Assembly (NCBI GenBank): GCA_038251405.1
Contig: JBBSBH010000015.1
Location: 46,184 to 110,183 of the forward strand
Reading direction: 5' to 3'
Length of the DNA stretch: 64,000 nt
From: JADJLQ01 sp038251405
GTDB taxonomy: Bacteria; Bacteroidota; Bacteroidia; Chitinophagales; Saprospiraceae
Shown: positions 44,130 through 52,551 of the stretch, piece after piece
How the letters are laid out: each line of letters starts with the position of its first letter
Numbering within the stretch: the stretch's first letter is position 1
Position numbers and translations under genes: made by a program
The notes under the pieces: model-generated
What the model saw: the letters and a program-made list of their open reading frames with translations, nothing else
Databases searched by the model: none
Told to the model about the DNA's origin: nothing

Positions 44130-46298
44130 TTGAAAGTCTTTAAGTCATATATCACCTATCTGGGCATATGGAAGAAACTTTCATATGCCTTTTTGATTTG
44201 CACTTGCTTTTATGCAAATGCTGAGGAAAATGAAGTTCTTATTCCCAAAAAACCTGATTGGTCCGCTACACTAATCAAGGAACTTCGAATACTAGAGAAT
44301 CCAGAAGCGAAAATTACAATCCATGATCTGGTTAAAAACCCTGGTGGATATATTTTCTCTGAAAATACATTTGGTCACGCTGACTTAAAAAAGAACTACT
44401 GGGCTAGATGTATAATAAAAAATGAAAACAATCGCGAAGAATGGATCAGTTTCGAATCGAAATATTGGGATTTTGTTACAGTTTATATAATCGATTCCAG
44501 CAAGGTTACTCAAATACTTGATTTCGGTATATTGAAAACACATTCTACCACACAAGCCGTTCTTTCACCCAATCATACGTATACGTTGTTTATTTCATTT
44601 GGTTCGCAGTCTTTATTCAGACGAGAATCTAATATCAACCTTATTCTAAGTAAGACCGTTAGTCGTTTAGAAAAGCAAGGACTTTGGAACTACCTGGATG
44701 GAATAATATTGGGCATCATGTTTGGGTTGGCTATGTACAATCTGTTTTTATTTATTTCGATTCGGGAACAAATCTATTTTTGGTATTCGGTTTACACGCT
44801 GAGTATAGTAGTCATGTTTATGAGTTTCTACTCCAGTGCTCCCTCTCATTTACAGGAATACTTTTTTACCAATAATGCTTCTTTTCCTTTTTATTTGAGA
44901 AAAATTACTGAAACAATTACCTGGATTATTTATGGACAATTTGCAAGAATTTATTTAGACACTAAGCATAAAATACCATTTTGGGACAAAGCCATTCAAA
45001 TTTGTATGTTTATTACTGTCATTGGTTTTTTTCTGGCCCTGACCAGTGCAATGGAAACCTATATTTATTTTCATTTTATGGTGGCTTTTACCAGTATTAT
45101 AGCCGGAGCTTTGAGGTATTTTGATGGCTTTAAAATTGCTCGCTTTTTTCTCGTTGCCCAGATATTTGTAGTGCTAGGATTATTTATTGTTTCTGGGCAA
45201 TATTTAAAGTTAGATTTTTTATACTTTCTACCCCATAACCAGGTTAGTAATTATTTTCGTTCCTCTGCTACCCTGTATGCGTGCGGGGCCATAGAAGCTA
45301 TACTATTTTCCTTTGCTTTAGGTGGGAAATATAACGCGCTCCAGCAGGATATTGCGCGGGTACGACTCGAAAAAGAATTGGAAAAACAAGCCCTTTTGCA
45401 ATCACAAAACGAAACGCTCGAACAGCAGGTAAATCAAAGGACATTGGAACTAACCCATTCTCTCGAGTCTCTTAAAACTACGCAAGCCCAACTTATCCAA
45501 TCAGAAAAAATGGCTTCCCTCGGGGAGCTCACTGCAGGTATAGCACATGAAATACAAAATCCGCTAAACTTTATAACAAATTTCTCTTCATTAAATATTG
45601 AATTGTTAAATGAATCAACTGGGGAAAACAACCAGGAAGAACCCAGGAATGAATCCCCAGAACAATTGATTGAAATAGTTAAAAATAATTCTCAAAAAAT
45701 AAATTTTCATGGAAAGAGGATAGACTCTATTGTAAAAAGCATGTTGGAACACTCACGTTCAAGTACGGGGAAAATAGAAGAAACAGATATCAATCAATTG
45801 TGTGAGGAATCTTTAAAACTTGCTTTTCACGGCTTTCGGGCAAAAGAAAAAGCATTTAATGCACTTTATGAAACCAAATTTGATAAGGATTTACCAAAAT
45901 TAAAAATTGTCAAACAGGATTTTAGTCGGGCCCTACTAAATATAATTAATAATGCTTTTTATGCAGTTGATAAGAAAAATAAAAAATTGAAGGAGAGTCT
46001 TACCAGTAAAGATGGAAAGCCCGGTATTCATCCGGCATTTCAGCCCAAAGTCACCATATTTACACGCAGCTTACCAGGGAGATTAGAGATCAATGTAATA
46101 GATAATGGAAGTGGAGTTCCTTTGTCAGTCCAGGATAAAATATTCCAACCTTTCTTTACCACTAAACCTACTGGAGAAGGAACTGGACTGGGATTATCTT
46201 TAGCCTACGACATCATTACAAATTCATTAAAAGGAAAATTATCAATGACCAGTATGGAAGATGAATATACGGAATTTATCATTTCTTTACCTGCTTGA
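44130..46298 (+). CDS. 7TMR-DISM sensor histidine kinase
   Basis: 722 residues. Signal-like segment (LSYAFLICTCFYANA), an extracytoplasmic 7TMR-DISMED2 domain (~35-175; YWARCIIKNENNREEWISFESKYWDFVTVY in the protein), seven helices (~190-400), a coiled coil (~410-455; LEKELEKQALLQSQNETLEQQ, in part), then HisKA with H473 in GELTAGIAHEIQNPLNF and HATPase with NIINNAFYAVDKKN, DNGSGVP and GEGTGLGLSLAYDI. It would sense a small periplasmic ligand, perhaps a product of the two upstream enzymes (inference). The only start is TTG at 44130; no in-frame ATG precedes the signal segment. Confidence 0.88.
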   Translation: MKVFKSYITYLGIWKKLSYAFLICTCFYANAEENEVLIPKKPDWSATLIKELRILENPEAKITIHDLVKNPGGYIFSENTFGHADLKKNYWARCIIKNENNREEWISFESKYWDFVTVYIIDSSKVTQILDFGILKTHSTTQAVLSPNHTYTLFISFGSQSLFRRESNINLILSKTVSRLEKQGLWNYLDGIILGIMFGLAMYNLFLFISIREQIYFWYSVYTLSIVVMFMSFYSSAPSHLQEYFFTNNASFPFYLRKITETITWIIYGQFARIYLDTKHKIPFWDKAIQICMFITVIGFFLALTSAMETYIYFHFMVAFTSIIAGALRYFDGFKIARFFLVAQIFVVLGLFIVSGQYLKLDFLYFLPHNQVSNYFRSSATLYACGAIEAILFSFALGGKYNALQQDIARVRLEKELEKQALLQSQNETLEQQVNQRTLELTHSLESLKTTQAQLIQSEKMASLGELTAGIAHEIQNPLNFITNFSSLNIELLNESTGENNQEEPRNESPEQLIEIVKNNSQKINFHGKRIDSIVKSMLEHSRSSTGKIEETDINQLCEESLKLAFHGFRAKEKAFNALYETKFDKDLPKLKIVKQDFSRALLNIINNAFYAVDKKNKKLKESLTSKDGKPGIHPAFQPKVTIFTRSLPGRLEINVIDNGSGVPLSVQDKIFQPFFTTKPTGEGTGLGLSLAYDIITNSLKGKLSMTSMEDEYTEFIISLPA

Positions 46299-46310
46299 AA
46301 TTAATTTTAT

Positions 46311-47378
46311 ATGAAAAGAAAAATAATCATTATTGACGATGAAACAGATCAAAAGGATCTTTTAATCCTTTCACTAGCACATAAGAAATTTCTTTCCGAT
46401 TATGAATTTATATATACCTCTAATGGTTACGAAGCACTGGAATTATTAGTTCAACATAAAGAAATCGACATTGCCTTAGTTGATATCAATATGCCTGAAA
46501 TGGACGGGCTTACCTTATTAAATCATATTCGAGTGAATCATCCGAGAGTTCAATCTATCATGATTTCTGCATACAGCGATATGTCCAATATTCGAATTGC
46601 AATGAACAGAGGTGCTTATGATTTTGTCACCAAACCAATTGATCTTTCTGATCTAGAATTTACCATTAAGAAAACGCTACTCTACATTGATGAGATAAGA
46701 GTTGCAGAAAGTGCGCTTAGCGAAAATTTATCATTGAAGCAAAGAGCTTCTGAGCTTGAAATGCAAGCTTTACGTGCTCAAATGAATCCTCATTTTATCT
46801 TCAATTCATTAAATTCTATTAATAATTACATTTTAAATAAAGATCAGGATCGTGCTTCTGATTATTTATTGAAATTTTCAAAACTGATTCGACTTATACT
46901 TCAAAACTCCACGGAATCATTTATTAGTATCGACAAAGAGCTCGAAGCATTAAAATTGTATATAGAATTGGAAGCACTTCGTTTCATGCATAAATTTAAT
47001 TTTGAGCTAACCATTGACAAAGATTTAGATACAACCTCTATAAAAGTTCCTCCGCTCATATTGCAACCATTTGTAGAAAATGCAATCAATCATGGCTTGA
47101 TTCCCAAACAAAATGATGGTGAATTAACTATTTCGGCAAAGCAAGAAGGTGAAAAGTTAATTATTACAATATCAGATAATGGAATTGGCAGGACAAAAGC
47201 ATCTGAAATTAAAAGCCATAATCATAAATCTATGGGCATCAAAATGACTACAGATAGAATCCGAATAATGCAAAATGGTGAATCAACATTTCCAGAACTT
47301 AGAATTGATGATTTAATTAATACAGACAATAATGCACTGGGTACTAAAATCACCATACAACTTCCTATACTAATATGA
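46311..47378 (+). CDS. Hybrid protein: receiver domain fused to a LytS-type histidine kinase
   Basis: 355 residues. Residues 1-~122 form a receiver with D58 in IALVDINMPEMDG and K108 in FVTKPID; a coiled coil follows (~130-155); residues ~155-355 are a LytS/YehU kinase core: QMNPHFIFNSLNSINN with H161, PPLILQPFVENAINHGL, and ISDNGIGR. A receiver N-terminal to a LytS kinase without membrane helices is a relay layout: the 7TM kinase could phosphorylate D58, which then controls H161 and the LytTR regulator. 12 bp after the 7TM kinase, 4-bp overlap with the next gene. Confidence 0.88.
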   Translation: MKRKIIIIDDETDQKDLLILSLAHKKFLSDYEFIYTSNGYEALELLVQHKEIDIALVDINMPEMDGLTLLNHIRVNHPRVQSIMISAYSDMSNIRIAMNRGAYDFVTKPIDLSDLEFTIKKTLLYIDEIRVAESALSENLSLKQRASELEMQALRAQMNPHFIFNSLNSINNYILNKDQDRASDYLLKFSKLIRLILQNSTESFISIDKELEALKLYIELEALRFMHKFNFELTIDKDLDTTSIKVPPLILQPFVENAINHGLIPKQNDGELTISAKQEGEKLIITISDNGIGRTKASEIKSHNHKSMGIKMTTDRIRIMQNGESTFPELRIDDLINTDNNALGTKITIQLPILI

Positions 47379-48121
47379 CAAAGGCTTTACTAGTTGATGA
47401 TGAGCCAGAAGCCATATCTGCACTAAAATTTCTCATACAGGTTCATTGTCCCACTTTGGAAGTCATAGATACTTGTCTATCGGTAAACGATGGAATAAGT
47501 TCTATAATTAACAACAGGCCTGATTTGATATTTCTGGATATTGAAATGCCTATAAGAAATGGCTTCGAATTACTGGAAGAGATAAAACAATTTCCTATCA
47601 CCATAATTTTCACTACCGCGCACCATCAGCATGCTATCAAAGCCATTCGGTATAGTGCACTGGACTATTTATTAAAACCTATAGATCCAAAAGAATTGGT
47701 CATTGCCGTAAATAGATTTCATATTCAAAAATCTATACCTGATACGCGCCAGGTTCAGTTTCTCATAGATCAGTTACAATCCAAAGAACATACTACCAAA
47801 AAAATAGCTATCCCCAATATGGAAGGCTTCAAACTGATATCAGTTGATGACATTATATCCTGCGAAGCAGATGACAATTACACACATATAAAACTTAAAA
47901 AAAATATAAAGATCACAGCAAGTCGTACGCTAAAAGAGATTCAGCATTTACTTGAAGATTATTCCTACTTCCTTCGAATTCATAATTCTTATTTGGTAAA
48001 CATCAAAGAGGTTAGTGGCTATATCAAAGGCGAAGGCGGCCAGGTGATTATGAGCGATGGTTCTCAATTGAGTGTTTCCCGCAATAAAAAAGAAACACTC
48101 TTGAAATATCTTACTAAGTAA
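47375..48121 (+). CDS. LytTR-family response regulator
   Basis: 248 residues. Receiver with phosphorylation site D55 (LIFLDIEMPIRNG) and KP motif YLLKPIDPKEL; a LytTR DNA-binding domain at ~140-248 (KKIAIPNMEGFKLISVDDIISCEADDNYT, in part: IISCEADDNYTHI, FLRIHNSYLVNIKEVSGY). LytTR proteins usually bind imperfect direct repeats, so the palindrome at 40111 need not be its site. Start ATGA overlaps the hybrid kinase; it ends 4 bp from the convergent bshA. Confidence 0.93.
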   Translation: MTKALLVDDEPEAISALKFLIQVHCPTLEVIDTCLSVNDGISSIINNRPDLIFLDIEMPIRNGFELLEEIKQFPITIIFTTAHHQHAIKAIRYSALDYLLKPIDPKELVIAVNRFHIQKSIPDTRQVQFLIDQLQSKEHTTKKIAIPNMEGFKLISVDDIISCEADDNYTHIKLKKNIKITASRTLKEIQHLLEDYSYFLRIHNSYLVNIKEVSGYIKGEGGQVIMSDGSQLSVSRNKKETLLKYLTK

Positions 48122-48125
48122 TCAA

Positions 48126-49268
48126 TTATGCATTTTCTGCTAAAACCAAACTCCGCACCTCTTCGTAAAAAGCTTCATACTGGGGCAAAATATTTTCCAG
48201 GCTAAATTCCTTAGCCCGTTCATACGCTTGTTTCTTATACCGGGCCAATAATTCCGGATCTTTAAGCAATTTGATTGCATGGGCAGCCATTCCTTTAACA
48301 TCTCCTATTGGCAGTACACAACCACTTAGCCCATGAATATTGAGCTCAGGTAAACCTCCAGCATCTGATGAAATCACCGGAACTTCGCAGGCCATAGCTT
48401 CCAATGCTGCTAAGCCAAAGCTTTCATTCTCACTGGGAATAATAAATAAATCACTAATGGCCAATAGCTCTTCTACAGCGTCTTGTTTTCCTAGAAATCT
48501 TACATCATCACATATTTTTAGATTTCGACAAAATTCTTCCAGCTTTTGACGCTCAGGACCATCACCAATAAGTAAAAGCTTACTGGGTACTTCCTTATGT
48601 ACTTCATAGAATACTTTGATCACATCATCTACGCGCTTTACTTTCCTAAAGTTGGAAATATGAATCAATATTTTTTCCCCATCTGGTGCCAAAGCTTTCT
48701 TAAAATGTTCCTTATCTATCTTCCTGAATCTTTCGAAATCGATAAAATTATAAATCACTTTGATAGGTCGGGTAATGTTGAAGTTTTTTATCGTGTCCTT
48801 TTTCAAATCTTCAGAGACTGCCGTGACTCCATCTGATTGATTGATGCTAAATTCTACTACTGGGGCAAAAGAAGGATCTACACCTACTAATGTGATATCA
48901 GTACCATGTAATGTAGTTACTACAGGTATTTCTATCCCTTTGGTCCGAAGGATACTTTTCACCACAAATGCAATAGTAGCATGAGGAATGGCATAGTGCA
49001 CATGTAATAAATCAAGTTTTTCAAATTTTATGACATCAATAAGCTTGCTCGCCAAAGTAGTATCATAGGGAGTATATTCAAACAGAGGATAGTCCAGGGC
49101 ATTCACTTCGTGGTAATAAACATTAGATTGGAAATGACCCAATCTCGCTGGCCTTTTATAAGTGATAAAGTGGATCTCGTGCCCGCGCTTTGCCAATCCC
49201 ATTCCAAGCTCCGTAGCGACTACTCCAGAACCCCCAAACGTTGGATAACACACTATGCCTATCTTCAT
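48126..49268 (-). CDS. bshA: N-acetyl-alpha-D-glucosaminyl L-malate synthase BshA
   Basis: 380 residues, GT4 fold. KIGIVCYPTFGGSGVVATELGMGLAKRGHE and HFITYKRPARL at the N-terminus, VHYAIPHATIAFV, VVTTLHGTDITLVG, ISNFRKVKRVDDV and the donor-site SENESFGLAALEAMACEVPVISSDAGGLPE (cited in part) are the BshA signature. It transfers GlcNAc from UDP-GlcNAc to L-malate, the first step of bacillithiol synthesis. bshB and bshC are not here. Confidence 0.92.
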   Translation of the reverse strand: MKIGIVCYPTFGGSGVVATELGMGLAKRGHEIHFITYKRPARLGHFQSNVYYHEVNALDYPLFEYTPYDTTLASKLIDVIKFEKLDLLHVHYAIPHATIAFVVKSILRTKGIEIPVVTTLHGTDITLVGVDPSFAPVVEFSINQSDGVTAVSEDLKKDTIKNFNITRPIKVIYNFIDFERFRKIDKEHFKKALAPDGEKILIHISNFRKVKRVDDVIKVFYEVHKEVPSKLLLIGDGPERQKLEEFCRNLKICDDVRFLGKQDAVEELLAISDLFIIPSENESFGLAALEAMACEVPVISSDAGGLPELNIHGLSGCVLPIGDVKGMAAHAIKLLKDPELLARYKKQAYERAKEFSLENILPQYEAFYEEVRSLVLAENA

Positions 49269-49537
49269 AAAATAATTTATTTCTTTTTTTTATGAACAAA
49301 GATGCACAAGAAATGATGAACAATGGGAGATTAAATAATTATTTAAGAAATTAAGTAAATTATAACTTACTGGCAATCTGTATTTTATAAAGTATTTCTC
49401 TATTTTCAAAAAGAATAATTATAGGAAATGCTTTGTTTTGAAAAAATTTGGACTCATTTTTGAAACAATTCTTATTATTGAACTAAAAATGACATAGGGG
49501 AATTATATTCTTCTCTATCATTGTTTATCAAATTAAT

Positions 49538-50137
49538 ATGAAATTGCCAGTACCGGAATACCTAGCCGCCGAAAAAGCAGTGAAAGCCAAACTAGAGAAA
49601 GAGCTCCCGGCGGGCTTGACATATCATGGCGTTCATCATACTATGGATGTGATGCAGGCTGGATTGGCTATTGCCGAGACAGAAAAACTTTCAAAAAAAG
49701 ATATTCAATTACTTCGGTTGGCTATTTGGTTTCACGATTCTGGATTTACTTCAACTTATAGGGGTCATGAAGAGGCGGGATGCCTGATAGCTAAAAAAAT
49801 GCTACCCAAATTTCATTTTGATAATGAAGATATAGAAGTGATATGTGGCCTTATAAGAGCAACAAAGATTCCACAGACGCCCGATACACTTTTAGAAAGA
49901 ATTATTTGTGATGCTGACCTGGACTATTTGGGGAGGAGTGATGTCTACGAAATAGCTGATACTTTATTTCAGGAAATAAAAAATAAAATTGGCCCAATCA
50001 ATGAGAATGATTGGAATGATTTGCAAATTAGCTTTTTGGAGGCTCACAATTATTTTACCAGTTTTGCTAAAAAACACAGAGCTCCATCAAAATTAAAATA
50101 CCTAAAACAGCTCAAAAAACAGAAAATTACAGCTTGA
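49538..50137 (+). CDS. HD-superfamily metal-dependent phosphohydrolase
   Basis: 199 residues, a stand-alone HD domain with no signal or membrane segment. Metal ligands can be placed: H33/H34 (GVHHTMDV), H66-D67 (AIWFHDSGF), H77 (GHEEAG) and D125/D127 (CDADLDYLG). HD enzymes cleave nucleotides, cyclic nucleotides or (p)ppGpp. It lies 9 bp upstream of a PycTM-type membrane protein on the same strand, so the two are almost certainly co-translated; from memory, several Bacteroidota encode these two domains as one fused protein. See findings for its possible role. Confidence 0.85.
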   Translation: MKLPVPEYLAAEKAVKAKLEKELPAGLTYHGVHHTMDVMQAGLAIAETEKLSKKDIQLLRLAIWFHDSGFTSTYRGHEEAGCLIAKKMLPKFHFDNEDIEVICGLIRATKIPQTPDTLLERIICDADLDYLGRSDVYEIADTLFQEIKNKIGPINENDWNDLQISFLEAHNYFTSFAKKHRAPSKLKYLKQLKKQKITA

Positions 50138-50146
50138 TTTGTATCT

Positions 50147-50695
50147 ATGCATACCATTACCTCTAAAGATGCTGCCCTCAATTTTGAAAGTTCATTAGAT
50201 TCCGTGACTGAAAATTACTGGCGGATATTGGATGTTAATTTGGCATGGATTCGCCAATCGGACACCAAAGCCTATACTATTTTTATGATTTACGGGATAT
50301 CCATTTCCCTGGTTTTTTCAAATGTGGATATGATTAAATCCTTGATCATCAATAGTAAATTAGTCATGCTGCTGGCAGTTATTTACCTGGGGGCGTCATT
50401 AGTGGCTATTATTTTTGGATTTCGCTGTATTCAGCCTTCTCTGAAATTAAAGTTTCCTCCTTCAGTAATATTTTTTGGAAGCATTGCCCGTACCTATACC
50501 ACACCAGAAGATTATCATCAGCAGTCGAAGAAAGTATTGGGAGATCCTGACAAAATGAATCAGGAGCTTTGCAATCAGATATTTATCAATTCGATCATAG
50601 CCAGGGGGAAATTTGAAGATATTACCAAATCAATTTCGGCTTTCCTTGTGAGCCTGATCACTCTATTATTGATAGTGCTCAACTATTTTATTTAA
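50147..50695 (+). CDS. Pycsar-effector-type (PycTM, PF18967/DUF5706) membrane protein
   Basis: 182 residues. The N-terminal part NYWRILDVNLAWIRQSDTKAY carries the W-I-x-x-x-D-x-K-A signature before a hydrophobic hairpin (about residues 43-60 and 72-91), then FFGSIARTYTTPEDY, the region NQIFINSIIARGKF, and a third helix (163-182). This is the PycTM domain arrangement. In the Pycsar antiphage system PycTM disrupts the membrane when it senses cCMP or cUMP. No uridylate or cytidylate cyclase gene lies near, so the trigger here is unknown. The 3' end overlaps the convergent Smr gene by 8 bp. Confidence 0.8.
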   Translation: MHTITSKDAALNFESSLDSVTENYWRILDVNLAWIRQSDTKAYTIFMIYGISISLVFSNVDMIKSLIINSKLVMLLAVIYLGASLVAIIFGFRCIQPSLKLKFPPSVIFFGSIARTYTTPEDYHQQSKKVLGDPDKMNQELCNQIFINSIIARGKFEDITKSISAFLVSLITLLLIVLNYFI

Positions 50696-51191
50696 ACCAA
50701 ATATCGACAGATGCACCATCAGGATTAGCCGAAGTTAGGCTGATAGCACTTCTATACTTTTTGACTATTCCTTCAACTGATTTTTTTAGGATACCCTCCC
50801 CTTTCCCGTAAATAATACGAATAAAAGATTTTTTTCCTTCAATGGATTGTTGAATGAATCCAGCACATTTTTCAAGCTGAAAATCCAGAATATGTCCCTG
50901 GGTGTGGTTAAAAAGTTGAATCAAATGATCATAGTGTAAATCAATAGAGTCCCCCTGGTAAATTTCAATGGCAGGCTCAATATCGACAGTACTATTATCC
51001 TCAAAAACTAATTCTTCTACCTTTTCGTGCTCCTCAAACAAGACCACATTATTTCTCTCCACTTCAATGACCGAATCATCAGGCAGTTGCAATAGGGCCA
51101 TCGTCTTATTCTTTACTCCGCTAAACCTTCCCACTTCACCACTGGAAATTATTTTAAGAAAATCACCTATCCATAGCTCATCAAGATCCAT
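50688..51191 (-). CDS. Smr-domain protein (DUF2027-type)
   Basis: 167 residues. The C-terminal ~85 residues contain IDLHYDHLI and FIRIIYGKGEGILKKSVEGIV, the Smr motif with H-G-x-G replaced by Y-G-K-G-E-G, and end NPDGASVDIWFK; the N-terminal part (IGDFLKIISSGEVGRFSGVKN) is the DUF2027 SH3-like domain. Smr domains act as endonucleases on nucleic acids (MutS2-type); here the function is unclear. 21 bp downstream of the next gene, same strand. Confidence 0.8.
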   Translation of the reverse strand: MDLDELWIGDFLKIISSGEVGRFSGVKNKTMALLQLPDDSVIEVERNNVVLFEEHEKVEELVFEDNSTVDIEPAIEIYQGDSIDLHYDHLIQLFNHTQGHILDFQLEKCAGFIQQSIEGKKSFIRIIYGKGEGILKKSVEGIVKKYRSAISLTSANPDGASVDIWFK

Positions 51192-51212
51192 CCATATTGT
51201 ATTTAAAGTTAA

Positions 51213-51602
51213 TTACCGCTTTCCGAATACAATTACGTTTGCAGTACCTCCGCGCACTTTACCCGTGGTGTGGTATTTAAATTCTATTCTATCGATCCTT
51301 CTTTTATTGCCGGGAAGATCAATCACTCTGCTTTCACCCCCTTGTCTTATATTTTCACGAAGTGCTACATCAAAATGTTCACCATTTTCAAAATAAACAT
51401 CCATATCGTCGAGGTGCAACGGTGCGTCTACTACTTTAATTTTCAATTTGGAGTACTCATCATTGCCGCCGACTCTGATCACATCTTTATCAGATGTAAA
51501 TTTCACCGATCGCTCCCCTATTCTATTCCAGTCTCCGGGTTGAGTAAAAGAAGAAAACATTAAGCCAAACAGGGCAATGCAGAAGAAGAATTTTATTTTC
51601 AT
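51213..51602 (-). CDS. Small secreted beta-sandwich protein, DUF2541-like
   Basis: 129 residues with signal peptide (FFFCIALFGLMFSSFTQ). The order of strands (LKIKVVDAPLHLDDMDVYFENG, in part; RIDRIEFKYHT; GTANVIVFGKR) resembles DUF2541/YaaI-like periplasmic proteins. Function unknown. Precedes the Smr gene by 21 bp. Confidence 0.55.
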   Translation of the reverse strand: MKIKFFFCIALFGLMFSSFTQPGDWNRIGERSVKFTSDKDVIRVGGNDEYSKLKIKVVDAPLHLDDMDVYFENGEHFDVALRENIRQGGESRVIDLPGNKRRIDRIEFKYHTTGKVRGGTANVIVFGKR

Positions 51603-51909
51603 AATATTGGGTTTTTATATTAGTTAGATTCTATTTTCGTTCTAAAGTTTAAATTTAGAAAAAATATTTTTCATGTGCATACCCATGGTATCTCAGCATT
51701 GTATACATTTGTTAGATGATTCCGCAGGTATTATCACATATCGAATCATTCATTAGTAATGATCTCAACTCTCCCAGGTCATTTCAAACAATTGGATAAC
51801 CTCACTATCCTCATTGACAAATATTTATCTTTTCGTTAATAAATAAATTTAACCAACGGGATTTTTTTTATTCATTTTCACGTTTAAAACTCACTCATAG
51901 TATAAAAAG
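51603..51909. other. 307-bp divergent gene-free region before the arginine gene pair
   Basis: It must hold the promoter of GNAT-argG. TATCTTTTCG at 51826-51835 is a -7-like element one base longer than the usual form, but 75 bp from the ATG. A 6-bp inverted repeat ATCATT ... AATGAT (about 51746-51764) may be a regulator site. No RNA gene or ORF recognised. Confidence 0.4.
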
Positions 51910-52551
51910 ATGAACCAGGAAAATCAATCAATAGAAACCATCATCCAGGAAGAACTACCCATTCAGGTAATTGTCGCAGGTCCCGAACATGCTGGTTTTG
52001 CTCAAGCTATTTGTGATCTGATAGAAGAATCAGCTAAAGCCCGCAAAACAGGTATTGCCAAAAGATCTCCGGAGTATGTGATCAAAAAACTAGATAATGG
52101 TGACGCTGTAATAGCGCTTCAGGGAGAAAAGCTAGCTGGGTTTTGCTATATCGAAACCTGGAGTCATGGTCAATATGTGGCCAATTCTGGCCTGATCGTT
52201 TCACCTGACATGCGTAAAGCTGGTCTCGGCAGAGAAATAAAGGTTAAAGCTTTTAATCTTGCACGGGATAAGTATCCATATGCACGGGTATTTGGTATCA
52301 CGACCAGTCTGGCCGTGATGAAGATCAATACTGAACTTGGATACAAACCCGTCACTTTCTCAGAGCTTACCCAAGACGAACAATTTTGGCAAGGCTGCAG
52401 CAGCTGTCCCAACTATGATATCCTCACCAGGAATGAAAGAAAAATGTGTCTCTGCACAGGGATGTTGGCTCCCTCAAAAATGGAGGAGATGCCCTATGAT
52501 CTTTCAAGAATGATTATAAACGATTTAGCAGAAAACAATGGCGCCATCTGA
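51910..52551 (+). CDS. GNAT acyltransferase, probable N-acylglutamate synthase of the arginine pathway
   Basis: 213 residues, GNAT fold with the acyl-CoA loop PDMRKAGLGREIKVKAF. It overlaps argG by 14 bp, the place where Bacteroidota put the acyltransferase that starts arginine synthesis by acylating glutamate (from memory, B. thetaiotaomicron has genetic evidence for the equivalent gene). The C-terminal region has a conserved Cys cluster, C-S-S-C and C-L-C (GCSSCPNYDIL, RKMCLCTGML), which may bind a metal or sense redox state. Acetyl-CoA versus succinyl-CoA use cannot be read from it. Confidence 0.75.
   Translation: MNQENQSIETIIQEELPIQVIVAGPEHAGFAQAICDLIEESAKARKTGIAKRSPEYVIKKLDNGDAVIALQGEKLAGFCYIETWSHGQYVANSGLIVSPDMRKAGLGREIKVKAFNLARDKYPYARVFGITTSLAVMKINTELGYKPVTFSELTQDEQFWQGCSSCPNYDILTRNERKMCLCTGMLAPSKMEEMPYDLSRMIINDLAENNGAI

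Noticed and set aside
49538..50695. A complete Pycsar defence operon
   Set aside because: No uridylate/cytidylate cyclase gene is present on either side, so only the effector-type half and an HD enzyme can be claimed.
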